Shown here piece after piece: positions 12,168 through 22,319 of a stretch of DNA of 32,500 nt. The notes below the pieces were generated by a model. That model saw only the letters and a program-made list of their open reading frames with translations. It searched no databases and was not told the DNA's origin. This DNA comes from Cristatella mucedo (lineage: Eukaryota > Bryozoa > Phylactolaemata > Cristatellidae), in the NCBI GenBank assembly GCA_009760855.2, contig WPIO01000121.1:527501-560000 (forward strand). Direction: 5' to 3'. Numbering within the stretch: position 1 is the first letter of the stretch; every line of letters starts with the position of its first letter. The position numbers were made by a program, and so were the translations under genes.

Positions 12168-12755
12168 CTGTCAGTGACGTCACCGCAAACAGACCGCCGA
12201 GTCCGGGCGATTCGGCTGGAAAGGTGGAGTGAATGGATCAGTGGCTGGACTCGTTGGACCCATTATTTTCTATCTCCAGCTTTACTTTTAGGCTCGGAAA
12301 AAACGCGTGCATGCTGCACTTTCGCGAAGCGCACTTTTGCGTCGCCACCCACTTTTCTCAGTCTCTCAGTCCCCTCTTTGTCTTTGCTGCCAGCGAGTCA
12401 CCCATTTACCACTCGCTACTTATCTACTTAGCTATATTTAAATCATAATCCAATCTAATTACCGCTCGCGGTAATTAGATAGTAATGTGACATTTTTAAA
12501 ACGCCTTTTACAGGAAACGAGGTTACTAAAGAGAAAATTTAGATGCAAACCTAGATTTCATGAAAATTATGCCTATACATCAGTGAAGTTTGAACTGTAT
12601 TGGGTGAGGACTAATTGCGTTTGTATGCTGCAGACGGTCTCCCACATTCACTGGGAACCAATAGGTAACTCAATAAAAAACTGAAAAGTAAGACAAGGGT
12701 ATACAAGTTGTGTACGTTTCACAACTTCGCATAGCATTAGATAGCATATACATGC
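12168..12755. other. Intron/spacer with a perfect palindrome
   Basis: If the left gene model is right, this is its intron upstream of the PAN exon. Nothing coding is recognised. A 28-bp perfect hairpin at 12453-12480 is listed separately. Confidence 0.45.
12453..12480. repeat. Perfect 12-bp-arm palindrome
   Basis: The arm ATCTAATTACCG at 12453-12464 is followed by a CTCG loop and its exact reverse complement, CGGTAATTAGAT, at 12469-12480. Each arm contains a TAATTA/TAATTR homeodomain-type core. Function is unknown. Confidence 0.7.
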
Positions 12756-12829
12756 ATGTACATACACATACATATATACATATACACATACACATACACA
12801 TGTACATACGCATATACATATACATACGC

Positions 12830-12872
<43 letters not shown>

Positions 12873-13110
12873 CATATACACATACACATATATAAACATA
12901 CACATACACATATACATATACATTTACATTTACATATGCATATGCATATCAATATACATATACATATACATGTGCATATACATGTGCATATACATTATAC
13001 ATATAGGTGTACATATACATTTACTTATATGCATTTACATATATCTTTACATGTACATTGCGTTAACATTGCATATACGTTATATATACATTGCATATAT
13101 GTCACCTATA
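12756..13110. repeat. Compound (CATATA/CACATA)n array
   Basis: Irregular 6-bp units of CATATA, CACATA, CATTTA and CATGTA run across the interval, with a pure TA core at about 12837-12859. The open Tyr/Ile/His/Met frames on both strands are artefacts of the repeat. Confidence 0.9.
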
Positions 13111-13840
<730 letters not shown>

Positions 13841-14309
13841 TCTGCGGGACCATCTCCTCAAGGGGACCTGTCGGTGCCCCTTCAGCCGCCTCTCTCTCGT
13901 CGCATGACTTTGTGACCCTTGGGTTACCTAGCATACGGGACAGCACTCAGGCACGTGACTGACCTGGCTTTCTCACTTCAGTCCTCCTCCTCCTCGGCAG
14001 CAGAGAGCGGCTGCCTTTCGCGCGTGGCATGTGCAGGGACTTCAAGGGAAAGCCTAACGTGACGTGCTCGTCTGGAGCGCTTTTCCATCTCGGCCGGACT
14101 AACCTGATCTGATGGGCTGCGGCCGTGGGACCGGAGATGTGACTCACACCTGCCTGCGGTAGGTGGTTGTACGCCACCAGCGGCACGAAGGCCATCCAGG
14201 TGATCCTTCTTCCACCACTTCTCCGGCGATCTGGCGGCCTGCTGCCTTCACTGGGAGGCCGAATCGCAGGCTTTGGTCGCATGATTGGCCAGTCGATGAT
14301 GACCGTCTG

Positions 14310-16885
14310 AAAGCTCTTATAAAAGTGGACGGTCCCGCCTAGACTGGTACAGGGCACGAGCTTTTGTCACCACTGTCCGGGAACAATGTTGCCCCGGGCC
14401 CTCAAAGAGCTCTAGACACATCTCCGGTAGCTAAACTTCTGGAATGCCTCTATCTGCCACTCTTCAACCTTGGGTGATCCTCCTGAACGACTGCCTCTAC
14501 TTCGGTGTCATCCCATGAGCTTGGAAGATTGATCTCACGACCCTGATCCACAAAAAGGGTGACCCCATCATATCTATACACTTTCGACCTATTAAGCTCT
14601 TGCCGAAGGACTATAAGCTGCTCTCTGGCTGCTACGCAGCAAGGATGACAAAGCTCGCCGGGGGGGGGGTGGAGGTCTGCCTTGAGCAGTCCATCGTAGT
14701 AGAGAGCACCTTCGACGAGGTAAAGGACTGACATGATTGCTCTGGTGTTGTCTACTCTGTGTTCTGGTGTTGTCTACTCTGTGTTCTGGTGTTGTCTACT
14801 CTGTGTTCTGGTGTTGTCTACTCTGTGTTCTTGTGTTGTCTACTCTGTGTTCTGGTGTTGTCTACTCTGTGTTCTGGTGTTGTCTACTGTGTGTTCTGGT
14901 GTTGTCTACTCTGTGTTCTGGTGTTGTCTACTCTGTGTTCTGGTGTTGTCTACTCTGTGTTCTGGTGTTGTCTACTCTGTGCTCCTCGACCTGCAGAGCA
15001 CCTTCGGCAGCATTCCTCAGAGCTTCACCACTCCTCACGTATCTCTGCTCTCTCTGCTCCTGAAGCTCCTGAACCGGAAGGGTGAATGAGGATTTCTGCG
15101 GTTTCATGGAGTGTCTCTCTACCGGCTCGCTCTAGGAGCTGCCGGTTAGCGACGAGTGGTTAACAGCTTTCCCGACGAAGGCTGGTGTCCGAAAGAACTC
15201 TATCTATCTCTCTCTCTCTCACCCATCCAATTTGGATCCGGCGATGGAGCCAGTCATAAGGCACTCCAGCGGCACCATATAGTCAAGCGGAACGCTTAGC
15301 GTTATTGCTCTATTCGTAAGAGCCCTGGCGTATGACCTTGCCTTATTTTCGGGTACGTTCTCTAGCCTGCAAGCCCTCAGATCTGCCACTCAGCGGGCCG
15401 TCCTGATGCTGGGCATGCCGTTCCAATCGGAAAAGTGTAACGTGTTCTCCCAGCGTGGCGCCAATACCGTGCCTGCAACCATCTTCTTGCAGGGCCGACG
15501 TATTCCTGAGTGGCCGGTGATCGTGTCCTTGGCCTACCCAGGAGCCCCACAGGGTCACGGGCAGCCAGCGCCGAGAAAGAGCAGGCCTGTTCCAGCCTTT
15601 TTAGGGACGTACACTCATTGGAGGCAAGCCTTCTCGCCCCCTAGAAAAAGCTCGTTGCATTGCGGACTTTTCTTGTGACGACTTGATTACCTCGGTCGGG
15701 CTCGGTTCGTGCCTAAGGCTGCCCGGCTACCTTCCGAGAATGCACTCATGGAACTCTGCCCGGACGTCCACATGCGGCCTGCTTCGCTTTGCCTCGGCCC
15801 ACAACCCGTTTGCACTGAGCTCTGCTAATTAACTTTGTGATGAATTCGGCGATCCGCCGGGTCGGGCCAGCCAGTCGGATGCTGTCCCTTCCCCCGACGA
15901 GCGCGTGTGCTCAGTCGCACGTCACCACCTCGACTGGACCGTCAGCAGAGTTCGCGGTGCGCCGTCGTCAGACGAGGAGCGCTCAGGGTAGGCCCTGTTT
16001 CCAGGTGCCGGCCTAGCTTCGTTGTGGACACATGCAAGACAGGGAGCGAAACGTTGCTCTTACCCTCTCGCTGGCCGGCTCCATAGTCTTGGCCGCGTCA
16101 ACTGTGCCCAACGGGATGGAGCGTTCGATCGTGCAGCATGTCGTCATATCTAAGCTTTGGGAGTTTGCCAGGCGTTCAAAGCCGGGTTTAGGTGGCCCAG
16201 GCCGAATAGGGCGTGGTTAGCAGTTACCTTGCCCACTTACAGGTTGGCTACTTATAGCCATTTCCAGACCGTGGGTCTCGGCTAGTCGTTACGACTCCGG
16301 CGTTGTTCACCCCATGAGCCTGGACGTACTATTAGTGGCTGCTGTTAGGAGTCGGACCTGTGACCGTCACCCAGATAACCGTCAACCTGTGACGGTTATC
16401 AGTGGCCACCTATGCCTCACGAAGGTGGACACCGGCTGCCACGTTCTGAGCCACTGCCGGCCGATGCTGTATGCAACAAGGCACGAAACGACGTCGTACA
16501 AGGAAGTCGCCTGATCGGAACTCCTTCGGCCACTCGAGGCTCCTGCCTCTCGTCAATTGGTACGTTCCCGCTTTACGTTCCCGCTTTATCGGTACGTTAA
16601 TGCCGGGGGTCCGGTGCTAAATCCTGACCTGGTCATTGAGAGCGGCACAGGCGAGGTCATTGTCAAAGTGCCGGTGCTGTTTGACAGCAGCGAGCTGATC
16701 TTGGTGGTGGCTGACCTGAAAAAGGCTAAGAAATGCAGAGTCATAGCATACTCTCTTCTCTCCTGCGTGCCCAACCTCGATATTGCTCGCACAGAAAAGA
16801 AGGTATTGCGGCGGCTGTGCGTCTTGGACACCATTTTCGGTTCGGAATCCGTGGGAGCCTTCGAAAGCGGTGCCCGTTCCTGAAC
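14310..16885 (+). pseudogene. R2-like non-LTR retrotransposon ORF (RLE class), inactivated
   Basis: A decayed plus-strand ORF with domains in the order expected for RLE-type LINEs (R2/NeSL-like), which reverse-transcribe at a nicked target. RT is shown by LIHKKGDP and FRPIKLLP at about 14537-14600, then YKLLSG and ARMTKLA. Motif A appears as LLDLQSTFGS after 14981. The remains of the RQGCPLSP motif, at about 15189-15240, are overrun by TC repeats. MEPVIRHSSGT follows, then the catalytic box, reduced from YADD to YD in AYDLALF (about 15328-15345). SEKCNVFS lies near 15430. Further on come HMQDRERN (16030), a degenerate CCHC-type knuckle ending HVLSHC (about 16440-16460), and an RLE-like block PDLVIESGTGEVIV (about 16623-16665) that lacks the expected Asp after it. 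Many stops and frameshifts interrupt it, and a 22-bp tandem repeat splits the RT. The 5' limit is uncertain; 13850-14310 may be its upstream part. It is on the strand opposite to the host gene. Confidence 0.75.
14741..14981. repeat. 22-bp tandem repeat, about 11 copies
   Basis: The unit TCTGGTGTTGTCTACTCTGTGT is repeated almost perfectly, with one T-for-G change (TTCTTGTG) and one G-for-C change. Because 22 is not a multiple of three, the reading frame rotates and closes after three units, so all three plus frames stay open as a 22-residue peptide period. It lies exactly before RT motif A of the R2-like pseudogene and looks like an in situ expansion of RT coding sequence. Confidence 0.95.
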
Positions 16886-16939
16886 CGAGAATCGCGGATA
16901 GAATCCGCGGCTCCAACAGGATGTGGCTTCACAGGTTAA

Positions 16940-17375
16940 TGTGCATACATATACGCCCACATTTTAATAAACCAGTTTATATAAATATATAATATATATA
17001 TATATATATATATACTATATAAATACATAAAATATCTATATTTATAAATGTATGTGTGTGTGTGTGTGTACAGCTGTAAGGAAAAACATAAATAAATAAA
17101 TAAATATATATATATATTCATTGATATGTCCATGAACTGATGATTATTGAATCACTTTGCATAGTAAATCATATACAAATCTGTTTGTAAACGTAAAAGG
17201 GCCGTCAGTCTGCAAAGTCGGACGGATATCAATATCATATGACAACGATGCCGTCACAGTACCATCAAAGTGCAGGAAATGAGATTAAGTTCGCATCCGC
17301 TGCTACACAAATTTATCGTTATTATAGTACGTATTACACGATGACGTCTTCCGAAGAAGGAAAACGTTATGCAAT
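16940..17375. other. Spacer with short TA, TG and AAAT runs
   Basis: It contains (TA)n at about 16986-17012, (TG)n at about 17050-17068, and (AAAT)n plus TA at about 17088-17118. No gene is supported. Confidence 0.6.
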
Positions 17376-18077
<702 letters not shown>

Positions 18078-18219
18078 CAAAGCATGGAAGAAACAGCATC
18101 AGCAATGCTGCGGCGGACGCACAAGCCACTGTGCCGCCGCGACGCAGAGAGCAAATCGGGGCGTCGAGTCGAGAAGCAGGAGTCAGCGGCCTCGCGAGCG
18201 GCCGCAGCCTCACTTCCAT
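18078..18219 (-). CDS. Candidate first exon with hydrophobic leader (left gene)
   Basis: On minus, an ATG at 18219 opens 47 codons. They end in a hydrophobic run (VACASAAALLMLFLPCF, residues about 31-47) and then a good donor (TTTG then GTACGT), phase 1. That phase fits the PAN exon at 12167, and a secreted protein needs such a leader. About 29 polar, Arg-rich residues precede the hydrophobic stretch, which is long for a signal peptide, so it could instead be a signal anchor or a chance frame. The implied intron of about 5.9 kb would contain the R2-like relic and two TA arrays. The region is CpG-rich, as promoters often are. No clear TATA box was found on minus. This is inference from phase and hydrophobicity only. 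Confidence 0.25.
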
Positions 18220-18849
18220 TGCTCCCTCCGACTGCTCGCTCGATTGGAAGCAGCAGCTGCTAAAGCAGCGACACTCAGGTGCCGCAGTGGTGACGATGAT
18301 CGAGGTGACGATCGCGCGTAGCCACGCTGACCGGTAGCGTAGGCTGCGCCAGCTCGCCGAGACGTGCGTCTGGACACGAAAAACGACGGAAGACAAACGA
18401 GAGAGCGGCGCTTCAATCGACCAATCGAGTCAGCTTCTCGAGCGCCTCTAGCGGATAGCAGCGGCCGAGAATGGTCGCTTTGACTAGCGGACAAGAGCGA
18501 CCAAGTGGAGAAATCTTTAACGTCGATTCTTGCATCATTCAATCGGCCCATTTAAAAGACAGCTGTCAGAATGCTTTAATACAAAGTCGACGAGTGCGTT
18601 TCGCACGCGCATCGATCGAATTGCAGTGACAAATTTAGTTTCATAAGAACCCCCGTCTGTCTCTCTCTCTGCCTCATTGTCTCATTCAGGCAATCGAGCC
18701 GTTACTAATGGTTCAGCTTTAGCCCCAGTCAGTCGGTGTTAGAAACCTGTCAAAGACAGCTAAAAAGCGACAGGTGGCATTCGACGAGACCATTCGAGCG
18801 TCATCCGTCGCCAACGCGACCGCTCTTCATTCACCTGTCGCCACGAAAG
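18220..18849. other. CG-rich spacer, possible promoter side of left gene
   Basis: It lies upstream (minus sense) of the candidate leader exon. It is relatively CpG-rich up to about 18500. Frames are open on both strands but have no recognised domain. Confidence 0.35.
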
Positions 18850-19735
18850 TATTACTAATAAAAATAATAATAATTCACTTGATAAAGCGCCCTCAGAGAA
18901 CTTAATCTCTTTCTAGGCGTTTTACATTTGCTGCAAAGTGAAATGCAATTGAATGGTAAGTAAAATTATGCTTGAAAAACAAACGAAATGTATAACATGG
19001 TTAGGGGTGACATGCACAGGGTCAGCATGCAAATGTGGTTAGTGGCAGCATGCACAGTGTCAGCACGCATAAGCACATCAAGGACGAATCACGGGGACCC
19101 ACTAAATGCTGTCCTAAATAGGTGTGTTTTTAGGTTCCTTTTAAATGTGGTCAGATCAGGGGATGTTCTGACGCAGGTCGGGAGGGATTTCCATGCTTTG
19201 GGAGCATACGAACTAAATGCACGGTCTCCAAAGGATTTGAGGTTTGTACGAGGTATTTCTAGACTGTTAGATTCCGAAAAGCGGGTGGTACGATGCTTGG
19301 CCTGATGGGGGAGCATGTCGGAGAGATAGGCTGGAGCCATAGAATGAAGGGATCTAAAAGTGAGCGACAAAACCTTGAAGTCAATCCGTTGCTTGACTGG
19401 TAACCAGTGGAGGCTAGAAGTGGAGTAATGTGGCAACTGCGACGCTCACGACAGAAAAGCCTAGCTGCAGAGTTGTGCACCATCTGCAATCGCCTGATCG
19501 CACATGCTGGTAGGCCAGTGAGCAGTGAGTTGCAGAAGTCGAGACGAGATGTCACGAATGCATGGACCAACTTAGACGTGGTATCCTTATCTAAACAAGC
19601 CCGAATTTTAGCAATGTTATGAAGCTGAAAATAGGCAGCTTTGACCGTGGAGCTGATATGGTCGTCTAACGAGAGGTCGCTTTGGAATATGACACTTAGA
19701 TTTCGAGCTGATTCGACAGGAGATATACTAGCGCT
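18850..19735 (-). mobile_element. L2-clade LINE, 5'-truncated copy B
   Basis: A minus-strand copy with an (AAT)n tail at 18851-18874 (plus reading), the terminal hairpin, the 3' UTR and the C-terminal ORF2 codons (HITPLL, LPTCVRTSPDL and KRNLKTHLFR blocks). A 4-base deletion at about 19410 relative to the copy at 22320-25083 shifts the frame. Similarity ends near 19735, where unrelated DNA begins, so the copy is truncated at its 5' end. Confidence 0.85.
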
Positions 19736-20894
19736 GACGCCGCCTGTCACTGCAGCAGTAGCCATGCACTTCTGGTTTCCCCAATATCTCTTAGTTAGCA
19801 CTTGATCTCATAAACGGAAAATTGGCACATACAAGCTTGCTATGGTTATGCGTTCCGATAATTTCAAAATAAATCACCGGAGACTAAAATAGCGAGCAAT
19901 TACGTCAACACGTTTCTTCAGCGGGTAATTTCTCCGTCAAAGCACAAATGAAAGGCTAGATATTCAGTTGGTGCCTGATATTTACCGTTAAACTTGGTAT
20001 TTCCTTAGTAGTTGACTTGTCAATTTGACTGTTCGCCAGTTTCTCCTATGGTTTCCATCAGCCGCTTTGAGCGACATCGTCCGCCACCAAGATGGACCGT
20101 GTTTCGCTCAGTCAGCGTCAGCCGTGCGCACGCCCCAATTTCTTGAAACTATTCCGGTTCGAACGATAAAAGGCCAAGTCCTATTCTTACATTTTCTCCT
20201 CGTTGATTGACGCTACAGCAGTTGCAAGTACGAAAGCGAGAAGACGACTCCATCTCTTCCATCTGTCCATCCAATGTAATGTATCTCCGTCTGAAACTCC
20301 ACAAAGTCCTAAGGACTGCGTGGGTGTTACGCAGGAGAGTTTTGCGTAGCTCACTCACAGCCTAAGCGGCTTTCGATACGTATTCGGTAGCCAAAAGACT
20401 TCGTCTCACGCAACAAAGAGAAAGTGGGAAGCATAGCAGAGTTAGGAGAGCAGTTGAGGTAGTGAGTAGCATAGAAGTAGAATCTCAGGACCGCTGAAAA
20501 GGATGAGCCAAAGTTTGTCTTAGTAACTTTGCGGAGCTAAAGACCGAGATAAATATCATTGCAGCCGATCGAAGCCACTGCCTGCCACTCCCCGTCCGTG
20601 ACGTCACGGACTGGTCAGCCTTTCGTGACCTGCTCGCCACGCTTCGCTAGGCACGCCCGCGACGTTCGCATACCGACAGTCTCGTTGCGGTAAAATCGCA
20701 GCCCTCATGGCGACCTTCCGGTTATGCGCGTATAGCTTAGGCTCCGTAGTAATTATCTTAGGCAAGCGGCGGAAGTGCTTGCTTTGCGCAGTCGTAGTAT
20801 CCTTTACTGTCGCTCGGTCTGCGGAAAAAAAGCAGATGCCGCCGATGGTGGCGAGAAATCCAAGTAGCGCGCGCCAGTAAGCATTCACAAGTAT
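19736..20894. other. No supported gene
   Basis: Spacer. A minus frame at about 20888-20770 would encode a hydrophobic leader-like run but starts at GTG without an in-frame ATG, and it directly follows the SINE tail. No exon is called. Confidence 0.45.
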
Positions 20895-21043
20895 TTATTA
20901 CTAATTTTGCATTGCACCCTAAGAGAACTTAATCTCTATTCAAACGCTTCACGCACGCTACGGGCTCGAGCCAACGACCTCGGCCGTGAAATTCACTTTG
21001 ACCGCAGTCGAGGCGAACACCTTAAACCAGTGTAACAAACCGG
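20895..21043 (-). mobile_element. tRNA-derived SINE with L2-type 3' tail
   Basis: Read on minus, the 5' part resembles a class II (Ser/Leu-type) tRNA gene. It has an A-box-like ACTGGTTTAAGG (21020-21031), a long variable-arm hairpin GTGAATTTCAC, and a B-box-like GGCTCGAGCC (20963-20972). The 3' part contains AGAGATTAAGTTCTCT (20922-20937) in a context GCGTTT...TTAGGGTGCAA that aligns with the terminal hairpin of the resident L2 LINEs, then an AT-rich tail with TTAGTA. A tRNA-type Pol III promoter with a LINE-derived tail is the standard design of SINEs mobilised by a partner LINE. Confidence 0.7.
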
Positions 21044-22319
21044 CGCGTAGTCTCATCGACATTTAATCCTTAGTGATCGTTAAACGGTTGGGCGAAATGA
21101 AATCCTCCGACATACTCATCCATGGTAAGCGCGCCGGCAAAACCGCTCGACTGCTGCTCCTCCTGTGAAGAAATCCCGCACGAAACTCGAAGTTCGCTCG
21201 ACGAAGGAAAATACTGTAGGCGAATCGATCCAGCTTTGACCTGCTTTAAGCATATTTGTTTATTTTCGACGGTTGCACATGATAAATTGCGTGTCCGTGG
21301 ACTTCTAAACGCTTACCGCGTCTGTAAGCTTATGCCCTGCGTCCAGGCTTTCGAGATTCGCCCGCCAAGCCATAAGCGTAGGTATCATCGCAGATTTTTA
21401 ATAACCTTCCAATAATGTAAACATATTCCGCCGGACGTGAGAATTTAATCGTATAATCATTGCCGGATCATATTAATCATTGATTTGATCTCAAGACACA
21501 GCAGCAAAAGTAGCCCGAGCGGCCAGCACGCACGTTCGCGTGCCTTCCAGCAATGACGCTTCGGTAGCGGCTGCCACGGCGCTCGCAGGGGAGATCGGGC
21601 AGCCTATTTCTTCGTTCCTCCATCCCTAAAGAGTTGCATCCGGATAACGCTATCCGACGCCACAGCTGGCAGATTTCACCGCTACATCTGCAAGCGCCTA
21701 ACCACATCCCGCCAAGCACAAAGGTAAGCCACCAGCGATCGTGCTTGGCCACGTACAATAACTGAGAGTCGATAAATCTATAATCGAAGCAAGAACCGAT
21801 AATCGATATCGATACGTCGATAATCGAACCGATAACAATTATTGTTTCGCTATCGTTATTCATTTTTGTGTAGATGCTATTGCAACAATCTTGAATGGTT
21901 TATTTCGCATTTGCCACCCACACAAAGCAGGTGGGGAGGCCGGCTGGCAGCGCTTGCTCTGTACTCTCAGTGCTCTCTCAAAATAGCCAGTGCGATCTCC
22001 CCCAGACGCTGCTGGGAATCGCTCCGACTTCGTGGTCATCAGGCCTGCTATAAGCTCAGCGACGGCTTTCAATGTTTCTCCTCGAAAGACTCCAGCTCAA
22101 TGAGCAATCAAACTGACTAACTACTCGACAATAAATGATGCCACTCCGACCGGTTTCTCGCTTTTTCGCACCCCTAGATCAATCAAAAGTTAAAGTGAAG
22201 TCACTATTGGCTCAGGTTCCTTGCTCAGTTTTCAACCGTTTGAAGTAGCCTCGAAGCAGTCTTTCTTATACTTTATTTTCGAGTTCATCAAAGAAAAAGC
22301 CGCCAATTGTGAAAGTAAT
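21044..22319. other. No supported gene; ATCGATA cluster
   Basis: Spacer. Frames at 21122-21415 (+) and 21477-21863 (-) have no recognised domain. A cluster of ATCGAT/GATAATCG motifs occupies about 21774-21838. Confidence 0.5.
21774..21838. promoter_or_regulatory. Cluster of ATCGATA/GATAATCG motifs
   Basis: TAATCGA and ATCGATA words recur about six times within 65 bp in both orientations, partly palindromic. TATCGATA is the core of the DRE element known in Drosophila. Relevance in this organism is unknown. Confidence 0.2.

Noticed and set aside
16557-16960. Overlapping frames on both strands taken as separate genes
   Set aside because: The plus frame is the decayed endonuclease end of the R2-like element; the minus frames are shadows.
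20770-20888. Leader-like hydrophobic frame on minus
   Set aside because: It starts at GTG, has no in-frame ATG, follows the SINE tail directly, and its apparent donor (ACA then GTAAAG) is phase 0, which does not fit the PAN exon.
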